Positions 34,729 through 46,829 of a stretch of 64,000 bases of DNA are shown piece by piece. The notes under the pieces were generated by a model. It had not been told where the DNA came from. It made no database searches and was given only the letters and a program-made list of their open reading frames with translations. A program made the translations under genes and the position numbers. This stretch comes from Siphonodentalium dalli (Eukaryota > Mollusca > Scaphopoda > Gadilida > Siphonodentaliidae): positions 46,541,549 through 46,605,548 of the forward strand of contig CP136067.1 in the NCBI GenBank assembly GCA_032622095.1, given 5' to 3'. The first letter of the stretch is position 1. Every line of letters begins with the position of its first letter.

Positions 34729-36327
34729 GCAATATTGTAAATTCAACTCCGGACAGACACATGTATTATGTGAAATGCATATGCAGCTGGGGGTGGTTTC
34801 ATACAACCTCAGTAAAGCTGAAAGTGTCTTTGTATGTATTTCATGAGTTATCTAACCTGAAAATGCATTAACTTATGAGATAACTTTCTGACTGAACAGT
34901 TAGCTCAACTGCAACTATGCTAATTTCTGCAGTCCAATTTCACTGCTAATATACATGTACCAGTAGTTTGAGTAATTATAGAGTTTCAATGCAATCTATT
35001 AAATAAAATGCACAGACGGTTATCACATATACTAGTAGGTTAGCACGTTTCCAGGATAGAAAACTCTTTGAAAAAAACATACAAAGACAACATCTTTCGC
35101 TTAATAGTAAAATGTAAATATTATGTAGACAAATAACATTTAATGAACAGGTCTGATAAACTGATGAAACAGTGACACAACAGTCAACATATTCCTCTAT
35201 CCATTTCTCCATAACAGTATACATATCCTGAAATTTCCATGTCCGGTTGATCAGCCAATGTATTGGCAACAGTATTTGTTCACGAAATACAGTTCATTTG
35301 AAAGAACATCCGAAATATCACTGAACAACTAAATTAAACACCACCATCCTGCAACTGTCAACTGTATATATCAGACAGTACATCAGTTGCCATCGCATGC
35401 TTATAGGAAAGCTGGTTGTCGTCGCCGAGTCTTATATTCAAGGCTTTGAACTGTCTCGTGTATCAGAATATCTCAGTCACTTAACTTTCCACAAATCTTG
35501 TAACATTATATTCAGTGCATTTCTGTGCCAGTTCCTATTGAACATTCTCGATTTATTGGAACCAGCTGACACCTGCAAGACCGTAACAGTCCATAATGCA
35601 CTAGAATATGTTTGAGATGGTGCTACATGTACACATGTAATAGACCATAATTGTAGATACCAGATTTCATTGAACCATTCAAGGAATCTGTTCTTCAGTC
35701 ACAATCGCGCAAACACACCCTGGGCAAAGACTCCATAGTACCGGTACTGGTACTTCTGTTATTACACATCAACTTGAGAAGATTGTACCATCCGTATGTT
35801 GCGTCCGATGTTTTTTCGCAGATACCGGTACTCGGTTGATGCTAACCCGTGCAAGCTCAGTGTAGCTCCTGAAAGAAAGAATAATTTTAAATATTAGTGA
35901 CTCACTGAATTGCATCATATTATTATAATTCCTAATTATGATTGTTATTAGGGTGACATCTTACCTGCTTGCACTTTTTTCTAAGATTCTAAGAATCATA
36001 TTATGGTATTGTACCAGAGTATATGTAAGTTAATTGTAAGAATAATATGACATGACCACTGCCGCACAGACCAAAACATTCACATAATGACAGAACGTAG
36101 CCAATGTAATAATGCACAAACACAGCAGAGTGATTCCAGAATGATTTTTATCACATAATTTGGCCATAAAAGCAGTTTCATAATTATCGGTAATAGACAC
36201 GTTTAATATCAGCGCGTGCAATGACGTCACGGCGTTCTTCAAATAACTTGCGATCGCTATATTTTATGATTGTTGTTTTCGATGAATATTTCGCGTTGCT
36301 TCGGGTTTATTTGATCATGTGATAAAA
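34729..36327. other. Largely unique interior of the 7.4-kb insertion
   Basis: No recognised gene. On the - strand, CTTTCTTTCAG at about 35869-35879 looks like a splice acceptor. It is followed by a 34-codon frame ending at 35762 (..STEYRYLRKNIGRNIRMVQS..), basic in character. A - strand frame at 34976-35269 (start MPIHWLINRTWKFQDMYTVM) also looks partly coding. These might be exon remnants of a transposase or captured gene, but I cannot name either. Confidence 0.3.
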
Positions 36328-36473
36328 GGTATCTCACACTCGTCCTATTTTATACGTAATTTATCAACCTCGTCTTCTAAATTCTATTTGAGCGTCGGTA
36401 AACCTCGGCTCAAATCGAATTTAGTGAACTCGGTTGATAAATTCCGTATAAAATAGAAACTCATGTGAGATCC
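36328..36473. repeat. 146-bp inverted repeat (MITE-like)
   Basis: ATCTCACACTCGTCCTATTT and TATACGTAATTTATCAACCT pair with the downstream complement ending AACTCATGTGAGAT. The loop region is TCGGTAAACC flanked by GAGC/GCTC. Confidence 0.7.
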
Positions 36474-37100
36474 TCTATATTGGTGGCTCAAAGCAGAACA
36501 AATTACTAATACCATGTATAAACGCCACTGAATCAACATCCGGTATGGTCCAGTGACCGAAGATTATAAGCGGTATGTAAAAATTTGAAAATCGAGACAA
36601 TATTTATTCATTTTAAATTAGCAATGGGCACCGCCATTAAATTTAAATTATAAATGAAAAAGTCTGAACCGGAAACAGAACATATATCTGTACACCTATA
36701 TAATATAACGCACATATCTATAGAGACGTTCGTTCCGTTTCCCTGGCATTCCTATATTTCAAAATACCATGCGTGTATTCCCCTGGTATTCTATGATGTA
36801 GAGAGTATATTGTCCCCTGACTGGCACTTAGATTTTGAAAATACACATGTATTATAATAGAAGAAATCAGAAAACATTGCATATATATTAAAATGCGGCC
36901 GATGCGAGTATCGATTTATTGGATGCTATTTTGCAAGAGGAACATAGGGTAATAGGGTAACAATGGTATTTGTCAATCGATTTCTTGAACGTAATTTAAC
37001 TAATTTTGATGCACCCGGTGCAAACATACTTTTGAATAAACAACTATTTTGAACGTAGTACTCGTAGCCGGAGAGCGAATACGGTCAAATTGACCTACCT
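36474..37100. other. Unique AT-rich spacer in the insertion
   Basis: No gene or repeat supported. Confidence 0.4.
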
Positions 37101-37195
37101 GCGACCGAATCGACCTGGGATCGAATCGACTCAGCCGAAATGAAATAAAGAGGGCCGAATCGATGCGGGACCGAATTGATGCGGGACCGAATCGA
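37101..37195. repeat. Degenerate ~14-20-bp tandem repeat
   Basis: Variants of GGGACCGAATCGAT / GGATCGAATCGACT occur about six times in a row. Confidence 0.6.
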
Positions 37196-37197
37196 CA

Positions 37198-37766
37198 CAT
37201 TCCCACTGATGTGGTCTATGTCGTACCTTTTTATACAGATCGGCACTCGGAGTGCCTTTCTATATGTATACAGATCGGCACTCCAGTCCCGCATACCGCG
37301 AGAGTTCATCTGCCGAAAATATGTTCATCTGCTTGCGCCTGCTATAATTTTCTATCAATGGCGACAGCAAACTTGTCCTTTCCCTTCGAGAACATGAGTG
37401 AGAAACGCTTCTCGTGAACCACCAACTACCACCAACACGTACTATTCATCTACATGTATCTAAATTATTTTTAGTTTAAATACAATCAAATCAGTTTAAA
37501 TTGGCACCGAAAACAAACACTTTCCGATCTAGGGGAACCATGATTTCACTTAGGTCATGCCATGAACCTCTACTAAGGCTAACGCTCGTTCTACGGGCGT
37601 TAGCCTTAGTAGAGGATCATGGAATGACCTAGATTTCACTGTATTTCCTTTTACGTCATTAAAGTGTCACGTGATATTACGCGAGACTGGGGTGCCGATC
37701 TGTATACATAAAGGCACTCCGAGTGCCGATCTGTATAAAACGGTACGACATTGACCACATCAGCCC
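37198..37766. mobile_element. Foldback element with ~90-bp arms
   Basis: The left arm 37198-37292 (GATGTGGTCTATGTCGTACC..CAGATCGGCACTCCAGTC) is the inverted copy of the right arm 37681-37766. The arms themselves contain the palindrome GGCACTCGGAGTGCC. The interior carries the 81-bp foldback below. Confidence 0.65.
37551..37631. mobile_element. 81-bp palindromic element with 9-bp target duplication
   Basis: TAGGTCATGCCATGAACCTC pairs with GAGGATCATGGAATGACCTA, and the inner stem is TACTAAGGCTAACGC/GCGTTAGCCTTAGTA. Both sides carry the direct repeat GATTTCACT (37542-37550 and 37632-37640). A 9-bp duplication and long inverted repeats fit Mutator-like foldback elements. Confidence 0.75.
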
Positions 37767-38300
37767 GAAAATCGACCACATTCACAATTGAATTTTCCCA
37801 AAATCTGAATTTCAATTCTGAGTCACTGACATCAATTTAAAATGTATATAATCATGAAATCATAGATTCATTATTATGATAGAGTTGATATTGATACTGA
37901 TAGAAACATCAGGTTACGGTTTAGATTACCAATAAATATATTATATCTTTCATTGTTCAGAGGTAATTTTCCCCAAAATCATTGATTTGCTAGGCCTAAA
38001 TTTTTCCGACAAATTCTAGCCAAGAGAAAAAAATTCAATCAATGAATAAAAATTGTGTAGACCTACAACTTACCTTCTTGTTTTTTAGCGTCGTCGGTGA
38101 AGTTTGCGAGATCAATTTATTAAGCGATTGCATCGGATTAAGTTAAAGTCAAGCAAACGATATTGAAGCCACGATGTGCGATCGGTAACCGGAAGTATTA
38201 AAACAAAAACGTACTCAGTAAAATTCGTTCATCCGTTCCTCTCTCAGTGTCGTCGCCAGGGATGGCACTGTGTTGACCAGCGCACCGTCGGATCGGGAGC
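37767..38300. other. Unique spacer in the insertion
   Basis: AT-rich, no gene or repeat supported. Confidence 0.4.
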
Positions 38301-38304
38301 CGAC

Positions 38305-39700
38305 GTTAAATGCCTTCAGGTCGTAAATACAACGTTTTGATTCTGACCTCTCGCATGGACGTTGGATTCAGGTCGAAAATTTTAATTCTAGAATATGTTG
38401 GAATAAAATCTGCTACACGACGTTGCTACGACGTAAATACAACGTTTTGATTCTCACTTCGCATGGACGTTGGATTCAGCTCGAAAACTTTCATTCTAGA
38501 ATATGTTGGAATACAATCTGCTACACGACGTTGCTATGATGCCAACGTCTGACGTAAATACAACGTTTTAATTCTGACGTCGCATGGCCGTTGGATTTTC
38601 AGGCCGAAAACTTTCATTCTAGAATATGTTGGAATAAAATCTGCTATACGACGTTGCTATGACGTCAACGACTGACGTAAATACAACGTTTTGATTCTGA
38701 CGTCGCATGGACGTTGGATTCAGGTCGAAAACTTTCATTCTAGAATATGTTGGAATAAAATCTGCTATACGACGTTGCTATGACGTCAACGACTGACGTA
38801 AATACAACGTTTTGATTCTGACGTCGCATGGACGTTGGATTCAGGTCGAAAACTTTCATTCTAGAATATGTTGGAATAAAATATGCTACACGACGTTGCT
38901 ACGACGTCAACGACTGACGTTAATACAACGTTTTGATTCTGACGTCGCATGGACGTTGGATTCAGGTCGAAAACTTTCATTATAGAATATGTTGGAATAA
39001 AATATGCTACACGACGTTGCTATGACGTCAACGACTGACGTAAATACAACGTTTTGATTCTGACGTCGCATGGACGTTGGATTCAGGTCGAAAACTTTCA
39101 TTCTAGAATATGTTGGAATAAAATCTGCTATACGACGTTGCTATGACGTCAACGACTGACGTAAATACAACGTTTTGATTCTGACGTCGCATGGACGTTG
39201 GATTCAGGTCGAAAACTTTCATTCTAGAATATGTTGGAATAAAATATGCTACACGACGTTGCTACGACGTCAACGACTGACGTTAATACAACGTTTTGAT
39301 TCTGACGTCGCATGGACGTTGGATTCAGGTCGAAAACTTTCATTCTAGAATATGTTGGAATAAAATCTGCTACACGACGTTGCTACGATGTCAACGACTG
39401 ACGTATATGCAACGTTTTGATTCTGACGTCGCATGGACGTTGGATTCAGGTATAAAACTTTCATTCTAGAATATGTTGGAATAACATCTGCTACATGACG
39501 TTGCTACGACGTCATTGACTGACGTAAATACAACGTTTTGATTCTGACGTCGCATGGACGTTGGATTCAGGTCGAAAACTTTCATTCTAGAATATGTTGG
39601 AATAAAATCTGCTACACGACGTTGCTACGACGTCAACGACTGACTTAAATACAACGTTTTGATTCTGACGTCGCATGGACATTGGATTCAGGTCGCCGAC
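38305..39700. repeat. ~121-bp tandem array (right end of insertion)
   Basis: About eleven units containing CAACGTTTTGATTCTGACGT, CGCATGGACGTTGGATTCAG, TTTCATTCTAGAATATGTTG and CACGACGTTGCTACGACGTC. Starts at 38674, 38795 and 38916 give a 121-bp period. Several units carry TGACGTCA. The first two units are shorter. Confidence 0.9.
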
Positions 39701-39758
39701 GTCGCGACCTAAATCCAACCAATATCCAACGTCAGTTCGACGTCGTGTGCCTACTGGG

Positions 39759-39913
39759 AAGGTTAACATAATGACAGCTGGAAACATTTTCAGGTGTTGA
39801 TGTACGAAAGGCTCTATTAAAGGCTTCCACCTTCTGCATATTTGTATTTCGCTTGGTACTCTCCAACATGGCTGGTCACAGTCTGTAATTTATACAGTCG
39901 CGTAGAATTTGCA
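39759..39913. repeat. Module Q copy 4, right part
   Basis: Resumes at AAGGTTAACATAATGACAGC and continues unchanged into the satellite. Confidence 0.9.
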
Positions 39914-39991
39914 ACGCACGCTGCACTAAACATGTGCCACACCCACTTATAATGCAGACTGCATCACAAAAAAGCACCAGGCCTACTTATA

Positions 39992-40035
39992 TGGGCATAC
40001 CTTGCCTGAAATAAACAATAATAATAATAATAATA
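39992..40035. mobile_element. 44-bp (AAT)n retroposon tail, R copy 4
   Basis: Same position and sequence as in copies 2 and 3. Confidence 0.6.
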
Positions 40036-42736
40036 GCGCTCATTGCACTAAAATAGTGGCACGCCCACTTATAACGCACAATGCACTAAAAATTGTAACG
40101 CCCACTTAAAACGCACACTGCACCAAAAAGGTGTCACGCCCACTTATAACGCACACTGCAATAAAAGGTGCCACGCCCACTTATAACACACCTTTTTAGT
40201 GCAGTGGGCGTGACACTTTTTAGTGCATTGTGCGTTTTAAGTGGGCGTGGCACTTTTTAGTGCAATGTCCGTTATATGTGAGCATGTCACTTTTTTTAGT
40301 GCAGCGTGCGTTATAAGTGGGCGTGCAAATATTATAGTACAGCGTGCGTTATAAGGGGGCGTGGCTGTTTTTAGTGCAGTGGGTGTTTTAAGTGGGCGTG
40401 GCACTTTTAGTGCAGCGTGTGTTATAAGTGGGCGTGGAACTTTTGCAATGCAGCGAGTATTTTAAGTGGGCGTGGCACTTTTTCAGTGCAGCGTGTGTTA
40501 TAAGTGGACGTGTCATTTTTTTAGTGCAGCGTGTGTTATAAGTGAGGGTGGCACTTTTTTAGTCTTAGCGTGCGTTACAAGTGGGCGTGGCACTTTTTTA
40601 ATTGCAGCTTGCGTTATAAGTGGGCGTGGTACTTTTTTATTGCAGCGTGCGTTATAAGTGGGCGTGGCGCCTTTTCAGTGCAGCGTATGTTATAAGTGGG
40701 CGTGGCACTTTTGCAATGCAATGCAGCGTGTATATTAAGTGGGCGTGTCACCTTTTCAGTGCAGCGTGTGTTATAAGTGGGCGTGTCATTTTTTTAGTGC
40801 AGCGTGTGTTATAAGAGAGCGTGGCACTTTTTCAGTGCAGCGTGTGTTATAAGTGGGCGTGGCACCATTTCAGTGCAGCGTGTGTTATAAGTGCAGAGTG
40901 TGTTATAAGTGGGCGTGGCACTTTTTTAGTGCAGCGTGTTATAAATGCAGCGAGTGTTATAAGTGGGCGTGGCACTTTTTTTAGTGCAGCGTGTGTTATA
41001 AATGGGCGTGGCACATTTTCAGTGCAGAGTGTGTTATAAGTGGGCGTGGCACATTTTCAATGCAGCGTGTGTTATAAGTGGGCGTGGCATTTTTTTCAGT
41101 GCAGCGTGTGTTATAAGTAGGCGTGGCATTTTTTCAGTGCAGCGTGAGTTATAAGTGGGCGTGGCATTTTTTCAGTGCAGTGTATGTTATAAGTGGGCGT
41201 GGCACTTTTTAGTGCAGCGTGCGTTATAAATGGGCGTGGCACTTTTTCTGTGCAACGTGTGTTATAACTGGGCGTGGTAATTTTTCAGTGCAGCGTGTGT
41301 TATAAGTGGGCGGGGTGTGGCACGTTTTTAGTGCAGCGTGTTATAAGTGGGCGTGGCCAGTGCAGCGTGTGTTATAAGTGGGCGTGGCACCTTTTCAACG
41401 CAGCGTGTGTTATAAGTGTGGCACCATTTCAGTGCAGCGTGTATTATAAGTGGGCGTGACATTTTTTTAGCTCAGCGTGTGTTATAAGTGGGCTTGGCAT
41501 TTTTTCAGTGCAGCGTGTGTTATAAGTGGCGTTGCACCTTTTCAGTGCAGCGTTTGTTATAAGTGGGCGTGGCACCTTTTCAGTGCAGCGTGTGTTATAA
41601 GTGCCACGCCCAATTATAACACACGCTGCACTGAAAAGTGCCACGCCCAATTATAACACACGCCGCACTAAAAAAGTGCCACGCCCACTTATAACATACG
41701 ATGCACTAAAAAGGTGCCACGCCCACTTATAACACACGCTGCACTAAAAAGGGCAACGTCCACTTATAACACACGCTGCACTGAAAAAGCGCCACGCCCA
41801 CTTATAACACACGCTTCACCAAACAAATGCCACGCCAAATTATAACACGCGCTGCACTGAAAAGGTGCCACGCCCACTTATAACACACGCTGCACTGAAA
41901 AAGTGCCACACCCACTTATAACACACGCTGCACTAAAAAGTACCACGCCCACTTATAGCACACGCTGCACTGAAAATGTGCCACGCCCACTAATAACACA
42001 CGATGCACTGAAAAAGTACCACACCCACTTATAACACACGCTGCACTGAAAAAGCGCCACGCCCACTTATAACACACGCTTCACCAAACAAATGCCACGC
42101 CAAATTATAACACACGCTGCACTGAAAAGGTGCCACGCCCACTTATAACACACGCTGCACTGAAAAAGTGCCACACCCACTTATAACACACGCTGCACTA
42201 AAAGGTACCACGCCCACTTATAGCACACGCTGCACTGAAAATGTGCCACGCCCACTAATAACACACGATGCACTGAAAAAGTACCACACCCACTTATAAC
42301 ACACGCTGTAATGAAAAAGTGCCACGCACACTTATAACACACGCTGCACTAAAAAGTGCCACGCCCACTTATAACACACTCTACACTGAAAATTTGCCAC
42401 GCCCACTTATAACGCACGCTGCACGTAAAAAGTGCCACGCCCACTTATAACACACGCTGCACTAAAAAAGAGCCACGCCCACTTATAACACACGCTGCAC
42501 TAAAAAGGTGCAACGCCCTCTTAGAACACACGCTGCACTTTAAAAGTGCCACGCCCACTTATAACACGCGCTACACTGAAAAGGTGCCACGCCCACTTAT
42601 AACACGCGCTGCACTGAAAAAGTGCCACGCCCACTTATAACAAACGCTGCACTTAAAAAGTGCCACGCCAACTTATAACACACGCTGCACTGAAAAAGTT
42701 CCACACCCACTTATAACACACGCTGCACAGAAAAAG

Positions 42737-42822
42737 TGGAAATTCATCAATGATTATATAATTACAACTACTTTCGTTTTTGCTTAAATACGCGCATTTG
42801 ATTGCTCAATGCTCTTAGATAC
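42737..42822. other. Non-satellite spacer in array, short form
   Basis: GTGGAAATTCATCAATGATT through ATGCTCTTAGATACACTT. Identical to the first ~86 bases of the spacer at 45775 but lacking its distal part. Confidence 0.75.
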
Positions 42823-45774
42823 ACTTATAACACAAGCTGCACAGAAAAGGTGCCACGCCCACTTATAACACAAGCTGCACTGAAAAAGTGCCACGCCCAC
42901 TTATAACACACGCTGCAGTAAAAAAGTGCCACGCCCACTTTTAACACACGCTGCACTGAAAAAGTGCCACGCCCACTTATAACACACGCTGCACAGAAAA
43001 GGTGCCACGCCCACTTATAACACGCGCTGCACTGAAAAAGTGCCACGCCCACTTATAACAAACGAGGCACTTAAAAATTGCCACGCCCACTTATAACACA
43101 CGCTGCACTGAAAAAGTGCCACGCCCACTTATAACACACGCTGCACAAAAAAGTTGCCACGCCCACTTATAACACGCGCTGCACAGAAAAAGTGCCACGC
43201 CCACTTATAACACACGCTGCACTGAAAAAGTGACACGCCCACTTATAACACACGCTGCAGTTATATCACACGCCCACTTATTACACACGCTGCACTGAAA
43301 AAGTGCCACGCCCACTTATTACACGAGCTGCACTTAAAAGTGCCACGCCCACTTATAACACACGCTGCACTTAGAAAGTGCCACGCCCACTTATAACACA
43401 CGCTGCACTGAAAAAGTGCCACGCCCACTTATAACACACGCTGCACGGAAAAGTGCCACGCCCACTTATAACACACGCTGCACAGAAAAGTTGCCACGCC
43501 CACTTATAACACGCGCTGCACTGAAAAAGTGCCACGCCCACTTATAACAAACGCTGCACTTAAAAAGTGCCACGCCAACTTATAACACACGCTGCACTGA
43601 AAAAGTTCCACGCCCACTTATAACACACGCTGCACAGAAAAAGTGCCACGCCCACTTATAACACACGCTGCACAGAAAAGGTGCCACGCCAACTTATAAC
43701 ACACGCTGCACTGAAAAAAGTTCCACGCCCACTTATAACACACGCTGCACTGAAAAAAGTTCCACGCCCACTTATTACACACGCTGCACAGAAAAAGTGC
43801 CACGCCCACTTATTACACACGCTGCACTGAAAACGTGACACGCCCACTTATAACACACGCTGCACTGAAAATGTGCCACGCCCACTTATAACACACGCTG
43901 CACAGAAAAAGTGCCACGCCCACTTATAACACGCGCTGCACTGAAAAAAGTGCCACGCCCACTTATAACACGCGCTGCACTTAAAAGAGTGCCACGCCCA
44001 CTTATAACACACGCTGCACTGAAAAAGCGCCACGCCCACTTATAACACACGCTGCACATAAAAGGTGCCACGCCCACTTATAACACACGCTGCACTGAAA
44101 AAGTGCCACACCCACTTATAACACACGCTGCACTAAAAAGTACCACGCCCACTTATAGCACACGCTGCACTGAAAATGTGCCACGCCCACTAATAACACA
44201 CGATGCACTGAAAAAGTACCACACCCACTTATAACACACGCTGCACTGAAAAAGTGCCACGCCCACTTATAACACACGCTGCACGGAAAAGTGCCACGCC
44301 CACTTATAACACACGCTGCACAGAAAAGTTGCCACGCCCACTTATAACACGCGCTGCACTGAAAAAGTGCCACGCCCACTTATAACAAACGCTGCACTTA
44401 AAAAGTGCCACGCCAACTTATAACACACGCTGCACTGAAAAAGTTCCACGCCCACTTATAACACACGCTGCACAGAAAAAGTGCCACGCCCACTTATAAC
44501 ACACGCTGCACAGAAAAGGTGCCACGCCAACTTATAACACACGCTGCACTGAAAAAAGTTCCACGCCCACTTATAACACACGCTGCACTGAAAAAAGTTC
44601 CACGCCCACTTATTACACACGCTGCACAGAAAAAGTGCCACGCCCACTTATTACACACGCTGCACTGAAAACGTGACACGCCCACTTATAACACACGCTG
44701 CACTGAAAATGTGCCACGCCCACTTATAACACACGCTGCACAGAAAAAGTGCCACGCCCACTTATAACACGCGCTGCACTGAAAAAAGTGCCACGCCCAC
44801 TTATAACACGCGCTGCACTTAAAAGAGTGCCACGCCCACTTATAACACACGCTGCACTGAAAAAGCGCCACGCCCACTTATAACACACGCTGCACATAAA
44901 AGGTGCCACGCCCACTTATAACACACGCTGCACAGAAAAAGTGCCACGCCAACTTATAACACACGCTGCACTGAAAAAGTTCCACACCCACTTATAACAC
45001 ACGCTGCACTGAAAAAGTGCCACACCCACTTATAACACACGCTGCACTAAAAAGTACCACGCCCACTTATAGCACACGCTGCACTGAAAATGTGCCACGC
45101 CCACTAATAACACACGATGCACTGAAAAAGTACCACACCCACTTATAACACACGCTGTAATGAAAAAGTGCCACGCACACTTATAACACACGCTGCACTA
45201 AAAAGTGCCACGCCCACTTATAACACACTCTACACTGAAAATTTGCCACGCCCACTTATAACGCACGCTGCACGTAAAAAGTGCCACGCCCACTTATAAC
45301 ACACGCTGCACTAAAAAAGAGCCACGCCCACTTATAACACACGCTGCACTAAAAAGGTGCAACGCCCTCTTAGAACACACGCTGCACTTTAAAAGTGCCA
45401 CGCCCACTTATAACACGCGCTACACTGAAAAGGTGCCACGCCCACTTATAACACGCGCTGCACTGAAAAAGTGCCACGCCCACTTATAACAAACGCTGCA
45501 CTTAAAAAGTGCCACGCCAACTTATAACACACGCTGCACTAAAAAGGTGCAACGCCCTCTTAGAACACACGCTGCACAGAAAAGGTGCCACGCCCACTTA
45601 TAACACGCGCTACACTGAAAAGGTGCCACGCCCACTTATAACACGCGCTGCACTGAAAAAGTGCCACGCCCACTTATAACAAACGCTGCACTTAAAAAGT
45701 GCCACGCCAACTTATAACACACGCTGCACTGAAAAAGTTCCACACCCACTTATAACACACGCTGCACAGAAAAA

Positions 45775-45965
45775 GTGGAAATTCATCAATGATTATATAA
45801 TTACAACTACTTTCGTTTTTGCTTAAATACGCGCATTTGATTGCTCAATGCTCTTAGATACACTTGGTAGCGACAATCTCTATCAGCCGAGGGAAATGTT
45901 GTTTCCTGCATCACAACGCGCAGTGATAATTTACGAAATTTGGCGACATGCACCAACGGTCGCCC
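45775..45965. other. Non-satellite spacer in array, long form
   Basis: Shares the 42737 sequence, then adds about 105 bases (GGTAGCGACAATCTCTATCA through CAACGGTCGCCCC). The short form looks like a deletion product joined at CACT. No gene. Confidence 0.75.
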
Positions 45966-46829
45966 CACTTAAAAGAGTGCCACGCCCACTTATAACACAC
46001 GCTGCCCTGAAAAGTGCCACGCCCACTTATAACACACGCTGCACTGAAAAAGTGCCACGCCCACTTATAACACACGCTGCACTGAAAAAGTGCCACACCC
46101 ACTTATAACACAAGCTGCACAGAAAAGGTGCCACGCCCACTTATAACACAAGCTGCACTGAAAAAGTGACACGCCCACTTATAACACACGCTGCAGTAAA
46201 AAAGTGCCACGCCCACTTATAACACACGCTGCACTGAAAAAGTGCCACACCCACTTATAACACAAGCTGCACAGAAAAGGTGCCACGCCCACTTATAACA
46301 CAAGCTGCACTGAAAAAGTGCCACGCCCACTTATAACACACGCTGCAGTAAAAAAAGTGCCACGCCCACTTATAACACACGCTGCACTGAAAAAAGTGCC
46401 ACGCCCACTTATAACACGCGCTGCACTTAAAAGAGTGCCACGCCCACTTATAACACACGCTGCACTTATATCGCACGCCCACTTATTACACACGCTGCAC
46501 TGGAAAGGTGCCACGCCCACATATAACACACGCTGCACTGAAAAAGAGCCACGCCCACTTATAACACGCGATGCCCTTAAAAATTGCCACGCCCACTTAT
46601 AACACGCACTGCACTTAAAAAGTGCCACGCCCACTTATAACACGCGCTGCCCTTAAAAATTGCCACGCCCACTTATAACACACGCTGCACTTAAAAAGTG
46701 CCACGCCCACTTATAACACACGCTGCACTGAAAAGGTGCCACGCCCACTTATAACACAAGCTGCACTTAAAAAGTGCCACGCCCACTTATAACACAAGCT
46801 GCACAGAAAAAGTTCCACGCCCATAACAT

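Larger units (their letters stand above)
32343..39758. mobile_element. 7.4-kb TIR transposon-like insertion
   Basis: The ends CCCAGTGGGCACATGACGTC and GACGTCGTGTGCCTACTGGG are inverted repeats (17-18 of 20 match). The uninterrupted site in copies 1-3 reads GCCAAGGTTAAC; here AA is present on both sides, giving a 2-bp AA target duplication. Layout: 83-bp tandem repeats at the left, a 1.5-kb palindrome, ~3.8 kb of mostly unique sequence with nested small elements, and ~121-bp tandem repeats at the right. No transposase recognised, so it is probably non-autonomous or decayed. The superfamily is uncertain; a 2-bp AT-rich duplication is compatible with ISL2EU-type elements, but that is only a suggestion. 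Confidence 0.85.
32095..39870 (-). pseudogene. Q frame B copy 4, split by transposon insertion
   Basis: The N-terminal part (from the ATG at 39870 down to 39759) and the C-terminal part (32342 down to 32095) are separated by 7,416 inserted bases within the codons for NLGTAG. The remaining sequence is unchanged. The other three copies are intact, so loss here is recent and confined to this unit. Confidence 0.7.
39914..46829. repeat. Module R copy 4: expanded ~38-bp satellite array
   Basis: The first 2.7 kb (to about 42650) matches copies 2 and 3, with the forward-to-reverse switch near 41602. Where those copies jump to module S, this copy continues for 4.2 kb more. The extension contains an ~838-bp direct duplication (43400-44240 against 44240-45078) and repeats of earlier blocks. 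It is interrupted twice by the same non-satellite spacer. Confidence 0.93.

Noticed and set aside
38907-39787. Frames with DLNPTSMRRQNQNVVF-type peptides
   Set aside because: Read from the 121-bp tandem array of the transposon; not genes.
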